Below are positions 9,406 to 19,800 of a DNA stretch of 64,000 nucleotides, one piece after another; within the stretch, counting starts at the first letter, position 1; each line of letters begins with the position of its first letter. The notes beneath the pieces were generated by a model. It made no database searches, was not told the origin of the DNA, and was given only the letters and a program-made list of their open reading frames with translations. Origin of the DNA: Cnuella takakiae (GTDB lineage Bacteria; Bacteroidota; Bacteroidia; Chitinophagales; Chitinophagaceae); assembly GCF_001953305.1 (NCBI RefSeq), contig NZ_MTFE01000010.1, positions 114,075 through 178,074 on the forward strand, given 5' to 3'. Both the position numbers and the translations under genes were made by a program.

Positions 9406-11090
9406 GCTTTTGTCAGCCATTCGGGTTCAGGAATATCAAATTTTCGCAACACCAGTTCCGCCGTTTGCAGTGCGCCTTCCACCCAGGTTTGGTTGGTGGA
9501 AAAAGCCTCGCCGCAGATAAAGCAGGGAAATCCCGGCACCGGCTGGATCATCTTTTCCAGCACCTCGGTGGAACGGTAACCGGAGTTCCAGAAGTGTACC
9601 GCGCCGCCATAAGGATCATCGCCCCAATCCATATATGCGGCTTCCAGCGGCTCGGGTGCGTCATTTATTTCGTGCATTATTTGCAGTTCGCGGTGCATTT
9701 CTTTGACCATGGCTTTCGGGGCTTCGCAATGCTTCCAGTTTTCCTCCAGTCTTTTGTGCCAGCCGCTCTTACCTGTCTTTCCGGCACTGGGCATCCGCTT
9801 GCGTTTGAACTTGGGTGCCGCATCATTTTCCACCACATCATAGGGGCCCAGGGGGCGACTGCGCAGGCCACCCCAGAACGACGAGCTCTGGGCATCGTTG
9901 TACACCATGATGATGGCATTGGTGTTGGACCCGGCACCGTTGGACTGCTTGCCTTCCTCACCCCAGTAGTAACACTGGCGGATGGGTATATCGGTTAGCG
10001 AACGACCCTGGCTCACGCCCTCTTTTTTCCACCAGGGCTGGTCGTATGCAATAAACATCTTGTACAGCGGGATGGGTGTTACCGACTCCAATAGGGTTTG
10101 TACATGCGGCGCGGCCACGGGGTCGAGTACCGGACCTTTTTGCGCCAGCAATTCGATGCTGCGCCTGGGCATGGCCAGCACAACAGCCCTCGCAGTATGG
10201 GTCTTCCTGTCATTGCGAAACTGGAGCGAAACGCCTTTGCTCCTATCAGCAAGGGTTACCCTGTCGAAGGATTCCAGCCACTTTTCCGTAACGACGGTAC
10301 CTCCGGCGGCTTCAAAGGCCTGCTGCATGGTCCAGATCACCGCATCGTAGCCTTCATCAAGGAGGTAGTATTTCACACCCGGCGTAAAATCAAAATATTC
10401 GCAGATCGCATCCACCGCGTTGGTGTTAAAGCCAAGGCAATCGTATCCTACCGTAGTAACGGCAAGGCGATACGCTTCATGGCTCAACTGGGTGGCAATA
10501 AGGTTCCAGAACCCATGCTTGTACAGCGCCACACCATCTACCTTTTGTTTGTTCAAAAATGCCCGCAGCGCAGGCCCTGAATATTTGGTGATATCCGGAA
10601 ACAGTTTTTCAACGGCAAAGCCGATAAAATTATCCGCCGCGTTCTGGTTACTTGCTTTGAGCCATGCGATCTCGTCCGGCGCCAGGTTGTAGGGAAGTTT
10701 GTCCGGGTCGGAAAGGTCTTTTACCCGCATTTTCTTCCCCCTCAGGTACAACAGGTTTTCCGGATCGGCAACCACCTGTTCATGCCTTTTCAGCTGGAGT
10801 TTATTTTCTACCAGCGATCGTACAATTTGTTGGGAAGAAACATAGCGCATACCGCCGATCTCGCAAACAATGCCGGGAAGCCCGGGCGCCTTTGCGGAAA
10901 GAATACGTCCCCCGATCCGGTTGCTGCCTTCAAACAGGGCGATCTTCAAACTGCCTCGTTGTTTCTGCCATTTTTTTAGCTGGGGCGAATGGCCCGGTCC
11001 ATCTAACAACAGGCGCCAGGCAGTGTATACCCCCGAGGCGCCGCCACCTATGATGGCGATATCATAATCAGGCAAGCGATCTTTTGACAT
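9402..11090 (-). CDS. Flavin-dependent amine (L-amino acid) oxidase
   Basis: This 562-residue FAD enzyme of the monoamine/L-amino-acid oxidase superfamily has the N-terminal dinucleotide motif IAIIGGGASGVYTAW, the following NRIGGRILS box and the C-terminal FAD contact GEAFSTNQTWVEGALQTA. No signal peptide is present, so it is cytoplasmic. Family members oxidise an amino acid to the imine/2-keto acid (as VioA and RebO do for tryptophan) or to an amide. The substrate here is not readable, but an aromatic L-amino acid is a reasonable guess. It starts 18 nt after the ThDP enzyme gene and overlaps the KAS III-like gene by 4 nt, so the three are almost certainly co-transcribed. A role in supplying a 2-keto acid to the ThDP enzyme is inferred from that arrangement. 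Confidence 0.87.
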   Translation of the reverse strand: MSKDRLPDYDIAIIGGGASGVYTAWRLLLDGPGHSPQLKKWQKQRGSLKIALFEGSNRIGGRILSAKAPGLPGIVCEIGGMRYVSSQQIVRSLVENKLQLKRHEQVVADPENLLYLRGKKMRVKDLSDPDKLPYNLAPDEIAWLKASNQNAADNFIGFAVEKLFPDITKYSGPALRAFLNKQKVDGVALYKHGFWNLIATQLSHEAYRLAVTTVGYDCLGFNTNAVDAICEYFDFTPGVKYYLLDEGYDAVIWTMQQAFEAAGGTVVTEKWLESFDRVTLADRSKGVSLQFRNDRKTHTARAVVLAMPRRSIELLAQKGPVLDPVAAPHVQTLLESVTPIPLYKMFIAYDQPWWKKEGVSQGRSLTDIPIRQCYYWGEEGKQSNGAGSNTNAIIMVYNDAQSSSFWGGLRSRPLGPYDVVENDAAPKFKRKRMPSAGKTGKSGWHKRLEENWKHCEAPKAMVKEMHRELQIMHEINDAPEPLEAAYMDWGDDPYGGAVHFWNSGYRSTEVLEKMIQPVPGFPCFICGEAFSTNQTWVEGALQTAELVLRKFDIPEPEWLTKA

Positions 11091-11108
11091 GTATTGGTTT
11101 TTTGGTGG

Positions 11109-12914
11109 TTAATGTTTGGGCGGCCTGGGGCCGTAAATAGGATTGTAGTAGGGCGGTATCGATTTCCGGTTGATGCGGGCAATGACCACCTGTGGCCTTT
11201 GCTGCTGGTTGGCCCGGTCAATGATCCCCGGCATTTGCAGCTCCAGCTCAAGAGGCGAATCGATGGTATAGGCATCAGCACCGAGGCTTTTAGCAAAAAG
11301 GGCCAGGTCGGGGTTGCCCAACTCGTAAAGGTTATTCCATACATCGGGGTGCTGCGGGTCGGGCGCAAAATGGTTCATGCCCTGGGTTACCATCGACAGG
11401 TTATTGTCGTACAGCACGATCCAGATTGCGCCAACCTTGTACTGGCTTGCGGTGGCTACCTCGGTGCCCTGCATCAGGAAGGCGCCATCGCCCACAATGG
11501 CAATGCAGGTATCGCTTGGGCAGCCGATCTTGGCACCAATTACGGCACCCACGCCAAACCCCATCGGACCCATGGAAAGGGCGCTGAAGATTGCTGTTGG
11601 TGGTGCAATGGCTAGGTAGTGCACCGACCAGCCCACGCAGTTACCAGCATCGATGAAAATATTACTGTTGGCAGGCAGCGTTTGTTGCAATACCCGCATC
11701 AGCGCAGCGGGCTCTATCGGGTCATTGTTGCATGCATACTCATCCGGATTTACAAATGGCGATTGGGTCTTGATGGATGCAATCAAACTTTTTCTTTCCG
11801 CCACCAGCTGCTCGTCGGGAGGGAACTCGGGTATCAGCGAAGCCAGGTCGCTGATAAAGGCACCCGCTTCGCCTACGATGCCCTGTGTTACCTCGAAAGA
11901 ACGCGCAATAATCTTTTGGTTGATGTCTACCTGTATGAAAGGGGCATCTTCCCCGGAAGGCACCAGTATGGGCAGCCAGGAGTTGGTGGACAGTTCGCCC
12001 ATGGAAGAGCCGATGATCAGGATGCCATCGTAGGGTGTTGCAGCTGCAGTAAGGTATTGATAGGGCCACATGCAATCGGCCATGCCATAAACCCGCAGTG
12101 AGAGGTCGTGCGTTTCGGCAAAGATCCCCTTGGCATCGGGGGTGGTGATCACCGGTATGCCATAGGTTTCTACAAAGTTCTGGAGCGATGCGTAAATGGC
12201 AGGATCTCGCAGGGCCTGCCTGCAGCCGTTGCCTAAAAACAACAGGGGCCTTTTGCACCCTGCCAGGGCCGAAAATGCGGTGCGCACTTCTGCCAAAGGC
12301 GCACCGGTAGCGCTGGTGCGGTAGGCAGTTGTTTTAACCGACAACTGCGTGTTCGGCAGCAGCTCCAGCGTCACATTTACCGGCAGACTTATATGCACCG
12401 CCTGCCGCGGTAAAGACAGCGCATCGCGGAATGCCTGTTTCAAAATGGTTTCGGCATCTGTTGCACTTACAATGGTGCTGCTGTACCCGGTGGCTGCTGC
12501 AAAAACAGCGTTGATGTCAATGCCGGCATCAATGCCTTCCTGCAGGTATCCCATACCAAAGAACTTCTGGTCCACCTCACCACTCAACAGCAGCATGGCA
12601 GAACCATCGGCCTGTGCATTCATAACGCCTGTAAGTGCATTGGTGGCACCGGGGCCCGTAGTTACCACCACTACGCCAATCTTCCCTGTTGCACGGTAAT
12701 AGCCATCGGCAATATAGGCGGCGCCCGTTTCCTGTTTGCAGATGATGTAGCTGATATCGCCGGTATTGTTTTTCAGATCAACAAGCAAGTTCATCAGGCC
12801 GCCGCCAGGAATACCAAATACATAGGTAATGCCTTCCAGTTTGAAGTAATGCAGCATCAGGTCGCCAACTGTGGGTGCAGCAGCAGGGATACTGCCAGGT
12901 AGGTTTTGCGCCAT
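11109..12914 (-). CDS. ThDP-dependent acetolactate synthase-like enzyme
   Basis: This is a 601-residue enzyme of the acetolactate synthase/benzoylformate decarboxylase superfamily. It has the N-terminal pyrimidine-binding domain with the catalytic Glu in CKQETGAAYIADGYYRATG, a central domain, and the C-terminal diphosphate-binding motif beginning GDGAFLMQGTEVATA and reaching the Asn in LYDNN. ThDP enzymes of this group decarboxylate 2-keto acids and either release an aldehyde or join the fragment to a second carbonyl, giving an acyloin. No regulatory (IlvH-type) subunit or branched-chain biosynthesis gene lies nearby, which argues against a housekeeping acetolactate synthase. It is the first gene of the operon with the amine oxidase and the KAS III-like protein. 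Substrate choice is unknown. Confidence 0.87.
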   Translation of the reverse strand: MAQNLPGSIPAAAPTVGDLMLHYFKLEGITYVFGIPGGGLMNLLVDLKNNTGDISYIICKQETGAAYIADGYYRATGKIGVVVVTTGPGATNALTGVMNAQADGSAMLLLSGEVDQKFFGMGYLQEGIDAGIDINAVFAAATGYSSTIVSATDAETILKQAFRDALSLPRQAVHISLPVNVTLELLPNTQLSVKTTAYRTSATGAPLAEVRTAFSALAGCKRPLLFLGNGCRQALRDPAIYASLQNFVETYGIPVITTPDAKGIFAETHDLSLRVYGMADCMWPYQYLTAAATPYDGILIIGSSMGELSTNSWLPILVPSGEDAPFIQVDINQKIIARSFEVTQGIVGEAGAFISDLASLIPEFPPDEQLVAERKSLIASIKTQSPFVNPDEYACNNDPIEPAALMRVLQQTLPANSNIFIDAGNCVGWSVHYLAIAPPTAIFSALSMGPMGFGVGAVIGAKIGCPSDTCIAIVGDGAFLMQGTEVATASQYKVGAIWIVLYDNNLSMVTQGMNHFAPDPQHPDVWNNLYELGNPDLALFAKSLGADAYTIDSPLELELQMPGIIDRANQQQRPQVVIARINRKSIPPYYNPIYGPRPPKH

Positions 12915-12988
12915 TGGATAACGGTGAGGTGGTTTGGTGGAAGAATGTAAAAGGGGTGGGACAGGATCGGGGGAAGGATACGTGATGA

Positions 12989-13019
12989 GTAAAGTATAGA
13001 TTATTTAGCCAAATCAAAA
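12989..13019 (-). promoter_or_regulatory. Possible promoter of the ThDP/oxidase/KAS operon
   Basis: Read on the - strand, TTTTG (13019-13015) is followed after 18 nt by TACTTTAC (12996-12989). This is a partial match to the Bacteroidetes promoter pattern TTTG / TAnnTTTG, 74 nt before the ThDP start codon. It is a weak prediction. Confidence 0.25.
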
Positions 13020-13209
13020 CCTTTTGCATGTTTTAAAATGACCTGCCTGCTTTGCCGGTGCAAATTCTTCTACTAACTATTACAGGTACCTGCCAAAGGG
13101 CAGCTGCAGCAACAGCAGGAGGCAGGCGTAACCTAGCAATTGTTGCAGTAAGCAAAACAGACTTTATGGAAGCAATGGTCCTAAAGCCCTTAGCAGGTGC
13201 AGTGACTGC

Positions 13210-13241
13210 AAAAAAAACTGCCGGACAATGGGTCCGGCAGT
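13210..13241 (-). terminator. Intrinsic terminator of the Oar-like receptor gene
   Basis: A perfect 10-bp stem (13217-13226 with 13232-13241, core CTGCCGGAC) with a 5-nt loop is followed on the - strand by a run of at least seven T. It lies 131 nt after the receptor stop codon. The surrounding 457-nt gap (12915-13371) contains no gene I can support. Confidence 0.8.
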
Positions 13242-13371
13242 CTGTAAAACGAAAACTGTTTTCGTTATTGAAAGTGGCATTTCATAGTGATGAAATCGCG
13301 TATAAGCAATTAGTCAGGCTAAAACCATTCAATGCACCAGTTGCATGGTCCCACTGAATTTTTCTGGCCCC

Positions 13372-16300
13372 TTAGAAACTATACCGAACACCGATCTGTG
13401 CCTGGAAAGGCGTACCACTGATGGGCGACACTCCCGAAGTGGTGTTTACGCGATAGCCAAAAGTTTCTGTTTCAGGGCTAAAGGAAGTGATGTTGTAAAT
13501 GTTTTGCTTGCCCAGGCTCTTGTTAACACCCCACTTCTTGCTGAAGGTGTTCGATACGTTGAACAGGTCTACGGAGAGCTCAACGCCATGCTTTCTGTTG
13601 ATCATAAGCTTCTTGGCCAGGCGCAGGTCGAAGGTGCCGAAGAAGCCATTGATACCCCCATTGCGTTCGGCAATTTTGCCAATGCTGCGGGTGATATAAT
13701 CCTTGAGGCCCTGCTCCACATCGGGGTTGTTGAGAATGGCATTGATACCATCGGCAATATACTTGGGTGTGGACAGGCTGGTAGGATCGTATACATACGC
13801 GAGGTCGTTGGAGTTTACAAAATCACCGTTCATATTACCGGCAACGGCCAGTGAGTAGCGGGTGCCACCCATACCCGAGAAACGCAGGCCAACCGTAATG
13901 CCCTTGATGCTGGGCGCATTGGCATATACCACCACCTTGCTCCGGAAATGGTTATCGGCGTAAGCCATGCGGCTCAGGTCGCGGGGATCGTCTTTTACCA
14001 TCAGGCTGAGGGTAGCCGTGTTGGCTACGTTACCATTGTAGGATGTGTTGTCGCGGCTATCACTCCAGGTGTAGGAAGCCGTGATCTGTCCATCCCTGAA
14101 GTAACGGTAGGTACCATCTACAACTATAGCATACTGGTTCTTTTTACCGTCGCTGATCAGGTCCAGCACGCGACCCAGTGCATTTGTTTTGCGGCTGTTT
14201 ACCCAGGTGGCCACACCGTTGCGGGCATTGATGGTAGCAGCAGGCACATACACACCCCGGTTGGCTTCCTGCTCGATGGTGAAATAAGGCTGGTCCACCA
14301 TGTTGCGGTCCACATACATGTAGTTGTTGCGGGCCAGGGTAGCATAAGCACTTACACCCATGCGCAGTTTGGAACCAAAAATGTGGTTGTAGGTAAGGCT
14401 TGCTTTATACACCGTAGGGATCTTCACATCCTTGCTATTGGTATTGAGGGTAACCAACTTTTCCACACCGGGGATATTGAACAATTCCTGGCCGGGTGCA
14501 GTGGCGGGGTTCTGGCGGTAACCAATAAAATCGGCTGCAGGCAGGTTGGTGGTCATATCTACCGAGGCCACCTTGGTACCATCAAACAGGATATTGTTGA
14601 TCATGGAATATGGATTGAGGTTGGAACCGAAAATACCGGCACCAAAGCGGATGAAATCCGTCTTCCTTTCGTTCACATCCCACATCAGCTCAAAGCGGGG
14701 CTGCACCTGCGTGGTGTTGATCTTGTTGCTGGTGTTAATACCCAGCTCCTTATCGGCAACAGCGTTGTAGTTGGCGCCGTTCAGGTATTGGGTATTGTCC
14801 AAACGGATACCGGCCAACAGGTTTACGCCTCTTCCCAGCTTTGTTTCCATCTGTGCATAAGCACCCGATGCCATCTGGTGCAGCACGGTGGAAGGATCGG
14901 CCACGGTGGCAATCTCCCGCACATAACGGTAAGGCGTGTTGTTGGCAAAATTTTCTATACCGGTATAGAAAAAGCGGCCGTTCATTTCACTGCCATACAC
15001 GTTGTGCATGCGGGTGTACATCAGGTCTACACCAAAAGTATACTTCACTTTGTCGGTGTTGTAATACAGGTTGTTCACCGCCTGGTACACCGTTCCTTTA
15101 AACCACTCGGGCGAGAAACGCTGGCCACCAATCTGGATGGAGTTGGTATAGTTTGTACCATTGGCACCGGTAGAAGTAACGTTCTCCACGATGGCGCGGG
15201 GAATGCCGGCTGCGGGCAGCTCGGGGCTGGGAATTACAAATTCATTTTGCAGGAACTGCTGCGCCTTGAACTCGTTGGTGAGCCTGGGGTTGATAGAGGT
15301 GCGCAAAGACAGGATCAGGCTATTGTTCATCTTCTTACGGTCGATATACGACTCGATGGCATTGATGCCCGAGTTGTCGCCTTCCGAAAGGTTGTCGATC
15401 TCGTACACGTAGTTGTTGCGGATAGACAGCAGGTTCTTGCTATTCAGCTGCCAGTCGATGCGGCCAAACAAGGCATCGGTGCTCCTGCTTTTATCGAAAG
15501 AACCAAACTGGTTGCCGGCACCAACGCCATACTTTTCACGGGCAATGGCGGTGAAGCGATCCAGCGTGCTTTGCGTTACGCGGAAGGCTGCTTCATCGGC
15601 AGGGGTGCGGATGTCGGCATTGTTCAAAGGCCTGGAGTCTTCCTGGTGATCCCACACAAAGAAGAAGTGGGCTTTGTCTTTTACAATGGGGCCGCCGATG
15701 GAAGCGCCATACTGCGCGGTAGAGAAAGGCTGGTTGCGCTTGTTGCCGCGGATATCATAAGAGCTCGACAACTTGTTGTGGCGCAGGAAACCAAAAGCGC
15801 TACCCGAGAAGGTATTGGTACCCGACTTGGTAACGGTGCTGATGGTACCGCCACCTGCGCGGCCTTCGGTAACATCGTATTCATTGTTCACCACCTTGAA
15901 CTCGCGGATGGCTTCAATGGAAATGGAATAAGCACTGGATGTGCTGCCACCGGCAATGGTGCCGCGTGCCGACATACCATCGATGGTGAAGTTGGTAGAA
16001 GACTGCAGCTGGCCGCCAATGCTGGTGCCGTTTGCCACAGGCGACAGATCGATCAGCGATGTGAAGTTGCGGCCGTTCACAGGTAAGGTATTCAGGTCTT
16101 TTGGCGAAATGGTGGTTGCGGCCCCTACGTTGGCCACATTGCGGCGCAGGGTATTGGTGGTTACCACTACTTCAGTCAGCGCACCTTCGTTTTTTACCAG
16201 GTCGAAACCTATCTCCAAACGGTCACCCTGGTTTAAGGTAATGCCGGTTTTTTTCTCTGTTTTGTAGCCCACATAAGAAACAGTGATGGAATAAGGCGTA

Positions 16301-16536
16301 CCCAGGGGCAACTGGTTGAAGATATAACCGCCTTCCTTGTTGGTAACCGTTGTTGCCGTAAAGCCGGTTGATTCATTCTTTACAAATAATGTAGCGCCCT
16401 GTACAGCGCCTTCAAGGTTGGCAACCTTGCCCAGCACAACGGCCTGCGTGGCATTTTGCCCCCAACAAAAAAGGCTGTTCAAAAGCAGTAGCAATAGTAG
16501 CGTACCTGTAAACTTCAGTTTCATTTTAATGATCAT
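13372..16536 (-). CDS. Oar-like TonB-dependent outer membrane receptor
   Basis: This is a 1054-residue outer-membrane protein. A signal peptide ends near LFCWGQ; MKLKFTG at the fifth codon is an equally good start. It is followed by a carboxypeptidase-regulatory-like beta-sandwich (about 30-115), a TonB plug domain with ISPKDLNTLPVNGRNFTSL, and a large beta-barrel ending in a terminal Phe (QIGVRYSF), as usual for barrel assembly. The combination and length match the Oar group of TonB receptors found in Bacteroidetes and Myxobacteria. There is no SusD partner, so it is not a classic SusC. The ligand is unknown. It is followed by its own terminator and preceded by the terminator of the next gene upstream, so it is probably monocistronic. 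Confidence 0.88.
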   Translation of the reverse strand: MIIKMKLKFTGTLLLLLLLNSLFCWGQNATQAVVLGKVANLEGAVQGATLFVKNESTGFTATTVTNKEGGYIFNQLPLGTPYSITVSYVGYKTEKKTGITLNQGDRLEIGFDLVKNEGALTEVVVTTNTLRRNVANVGAATTISPKDLNTLPVNGRNFTSLIDLSPVANGTSIGGQLQSSTNFTIDGMSARGTIAGGSTSSAYSISIEAIREFKVVNNEYDVTEGRAGGGTISTVTKSGTNTFSGSAFGFLRHNKLSSSYDIRGNKRNQPFSTAQYGASIGGPIVKDKAHFFFVWDHQEDSRPLNNADIRTPADEAAFRVTQSTLDRFTAIAREKYGVGAGNQFGSFDKSRSTDALFGRIDWQLNSKNLLSIRNNYVYEIDNLSEGDNSGINAIESYIDRKKMNNSLILSLRTSINPRLTNEFKAQQFLQNEFVIPSPELPAAGIPRAIVENVTSTGANGTNYTNSIQIGGQRFSPEWFKGTVYQAVNNLYYNTDKVKYTFGVDLMYTRMHNVYGSEMNGRFFYTGIENFANNTPYRYVREIATVADPSTVLHQMASGAYAQMETKLGRGVNLLAGIRLDNTQYLNGANYNAVADKELGINTSNKINTTQVQPRFELMWDVNERKTDFIRFGAGIFGSNLNPYSMINNILFDGTKVASVDMTTNLPAADFIGYRQNPATAPGQELFNIPGVEKLVTLNTNSKDVKIPTVYKASLTYNHIFGSKLRMGVSAYATLARNNYMYVDRNMVDQPYFTIEQEANRGVYVPAATINARNGVATWVNSRKTNALGRVLDLISDGKKNQYAIVVDGTYRYFRDGQITASYTWSDSRDNTSYNGNVANTATLSLMVKDDPRDLSRMAYADNHFRSKVVVYANAPSIKGITVGLRFSGMGGTRYSLAVAGNMNGDFVNSNDLAYVYDPTSLSTPKYIADGINAILNNPDVEQGLKDYITRSIGKIAERNGGINGFFGTFDLRLAKKLMINRKHGVELSVDLFNVSNTFSKKWGVNKSLGKQNIYNITSFSPETETFGYRVNTTSGVSPISGTPFQAQIGVRYSF

Positions 16537-16862
16537 TGGTTAAGTATAGCAGATGGTGTGCAACAGATGAAAGCGCCGGTAACTTGTTATTGCTTGCCGT
16601 ATAAATGGCTTGCAATACAGCTCGCATAATGACCGGAGTGGCCTTCACCCTTCACGGCGTAAAATGAATGCTTGGATGTAACCTTAAAATGAAGAGAAGA
16701 TGACGCTTGTGTTAAGTTTGAACAAATAGCCCGAAGACCAGGTGCGGCAAAGACTTGAGTACTGCATACTGGTGCACAGAGGCAAGCCTGGGCGTTTATA
16801 AACAGGCCTAAAAAAAATGTCCCCGCTAGAGGCGGGGACATTGTCTACTCCAAAAGAAACAG
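16537..16862. other. Intergenic, 5' region of the Oar-like gene
   Basis: This 326-nt gap holds the terminator of the MopE-repeat gene (16811-16842) and the untranslated leader of the receptor. I see no gene and no clear TAnnTTTG promoter. Confidence 0.4.
16811..16842 (-). terminator. Intrinsic terminator of the MopE-repeat gene
   Basis: An 11-bp perfect stem (16816-16826 with 16832-16842, core TGTCCCCGC) with a 5-nt loop is followed on the - strand by seven T. It lies 21 nt downstream of the stop codon. Confidence 0.85.
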
Positions 16863-19800
16863 CTATTGTTTGATACACTTCACTACTACAGATTTGCCAC
16901 CTTGAACAGCTTCCACCAGGTACATGCCCGGCAGGTAGCGGTGACCAACTGTAAGCGTGGTATTTGCAGCCAGGTTGCCTTTCACTTCCACGATCCTGCC
17001 GGTCATATCCATTACCCTGAGTTGTACCGGCTTATCTGTTTTACCCGTTATGCGGATGGTAAAGTAAGCCGATGCAGGGTTGGGGGATATGGCTACCTGC
17101 AGTTCGCCAGCTTGGTTTTCATCCAGCACAGCCACTTCCAGGTCTTCAGCACCCAATAGCCCGGAACGCGATCCGCTGCAATCGTCATCGATACCATTGC
17201 CATCAGTAACCGGTGCACCGGGGTACACTTTGTTGTTGCCATCGTTGCAATCACCTTTTTTGGATACATATCCCGGAGGTGCAGCACATGCTTTAATGGT
17301 GCGGCTTGTGTTGCCCCAGCCATCGCCATCGGCATCACGGTAGTAGGTGCGTTTTGTAAGACCTTCATCAATGGTACCATCACAGTCATTGTCCAGTCCG
17401 TCGCACAGTTCGGGAGCACCGGCATATACCGTTCTGTTCTTGTCGTTGCAATCGCTGCTATTGCTTACATAGCCGGCAGGAGCAGCACATGCTTTTGTGG
17501 TTAGGTTGCGATCGCCGCGGCCATCGCCATCAAAGTCGCGGTAGAAAGTACGCTGGGTAAGCCCTTCATCAATAGTCCCATCGCAATCATTATCCTTACC
17601 ATCACAAAGCTCGGGAGCGCCTGGATAGATCTTGTTGTTGCCATCATTGCAGTCGCCGAGTTTGGTAACATATCCCGATGGACGGCTGCATGCCTTGCGC
17701 ATTTGTGTACTATTGCCCCAGCCGTCGCCATCGGCATCGCGGTAATAAGTAGTACCTACGCCTTCGTCAATACTGCCGTCACAATCGTTGTCCTTTCCAT
17801 CACAGATTTCGGTTGCACCCGGATAGGTTTTGTTGTTGGCATCATCACAATCACCTTTCTTGATCACATAACCTGTAGGTGCGGTGCAAGCCTTTACACT
17901 CAGTGCAGTATTGCCCCAACCATCACCGTCGTTGTCGCGGTAGTAGGTCTTCTGCACGCCCTCGTCTACCAGGCCATCGCAGTCATTGTCCTCACCGTCG
18001 CAAATTTCTGGTGCACCCGGGTAGTTGTCGTTATCGTTATCATCGCAGTCGGTGTTGGTAGTTACTTTGCCACAGGCAATAGGAGCACCAGCGCCAAAAC
18101 CATCACCATCGCCATCTTTAAAGTATACCATGGTGTCGTCACAATCCTGGTTGTTGGCCACATAGCCCTCAGGCGACGTGGTAGCGCATACAGCCGTTTT
18201 GTTGTTGGGATCGCCAAAGCCATCACCGTCACTGTCCTTATAGTATGTAACAGGCGAAGTAGAAACAGCCGCATCAAGCGGATCACAATCTACCTCATTG
18301 GCCACACCATCACCATCATTGTCGGCAAGGGTTCCATTACAGGTATTGGCTACCGGCTGAAAACCGGCGGTACTGGCACTATTATCTGTACCTTTTGTAA
18401 GCCAGGGTTCGTAATCTGCCGGTGCATCTGCTTTTTGCTGCAACACCGTAGCATCTACGGTACCATACCAGTTGCAGGTTGCATCTATAGCATGGGTCCA
18501 TGGCGCCATGGTGGTTACGGCATTGGGACCTGTTCCTATTGTTGTATTGTAAAGCGGGAACGTAGCACCAGTACTGGATCCCTGTTGACCATCGGCATAT
18601 ATGGCTTTGTTCAACTGAGGATCAAACCAGTTTTCGTTAACCTTGAATAATCCGAAAGAGGCATTATCGGCATCGTGGTTGAAAAAACCAACGCCAACAC
18701 CGCCGCTTACGCCTGAGCCATAGAAGAAGTTGTTGCGGATGATAGCATCATTCTGGGTTTGCACAATCTGGGCCGAGTTTGTTGAAATGGATTTGGTATT
18801 TACGGCGATGTCATAAAAGCTGGTGCTGCCGCTTTGTGGCGTGAAGCTGTTTTGCGCAACCCTTACTTCCCGCATATTTTCCAAACTTACCGCCCACCGG
18901 TACTTGGTAAAGGTGTTGCGCAGCACATCAAATACTTTACCCTGCTGGTTGTTGCGCAGCCGCAAGATGGCGGCGGTGGGCGCAGACACCTGTGCGAAGC
19001 TTCCATCAAAGGTATTACCCGAAATGATGGTGGCGCCTGCACCTGCATTGTGTTCTGCCACTTCAACACCACCACCGTTCAACTGGTTGTCCTGTATCAG
19101 GATGTCGCCATTGGTACCAAAACGAACCAGCACATCGTGGTTGATGCTTTGCAAGGTATTGCCGGTAAAAGAGCCGCCGGCTTCATCGGCAGCAACGGCT
19201 GCCCTGAAGGCAGATGTACCTGCCGCGGTAACGATGTTGTTGTGAAACCGGATGCTGTCCAATCCATTTGTTGCCACGCGGTAGGAAGTTGCTCCACCGT
19301 AATTCAGGCTCACGGCATTCCGGTCGCCATAGGCTCCTGTTGCGGGTGTACCATAACAGTCGATCCTGTTGTTGGTAATGGTAATTAAGTCAATGTCATT
19401 GCCGCTGGCAATGATGGCACTTTTAAGTTTTGCCAGGTCTACGTTGAAATGAAACCTGTTGATGGTCACGGCATCAACGCTGATATCGAATAAGGTGGGT
19501 TTACCCGAAACAGTGCCTGTAAAATTGATGATCGGCAGGGTGCTGCCCGTTCCTTCAAAGCTTGCCGACTTGTTGATCACCACCTGCTCATTGTAGGTAC
19601 CCGAAGCCACCAGTACCCTGCCGCCGGGTGCTACCCTGGGCACGGCCTGTGCAATGGTTCGGTAGGGCGCCCTTTGCGACCCGTCACCATCAACCGGAGC
19701 TGCAGCATCCACATATACAATCGACAATTGCCGATTGGGTAAGGAAGCATGCTGGTTTTCCACCAAAGCATTGTTGTTGGCCCGGCTGATGGCAGCAATG

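Noticed and set aside
11109..12914. Housekeeping acetolactate synthase large subunit
   Set aside because: No small subunit or ilv/leu genes are nearby and the operon partners are an amine oxidase and a KAS III-like protein; kept as ThDP enzyme of unknown substrate.
13052..13357. 101-codon + strand frame between the ThDP and Oar genes
   Set aside because: It contains the terminator of the Oar-like gene and has no recognisable motif.
13948..16086. Very long + strand frame (712 codons) antisense to the Oar-like gene
   Set aside because: It is a mirror of a well-supported receptor gene in a GC-rich codon context; its protein is rich in His/Val/Gly with no domain.
13372..16536. SusC-type polysaccharide importer
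   Set aside because: There is no SusD gene beside it and the domain layout fits Oar-like receptors.
17170..18290. Regularly spaced repeats resembling a CRISPR array
   Set aside because: The period is about 200 bp, repeats are degenerate and in frame, and they encode the MopE-type protein units.
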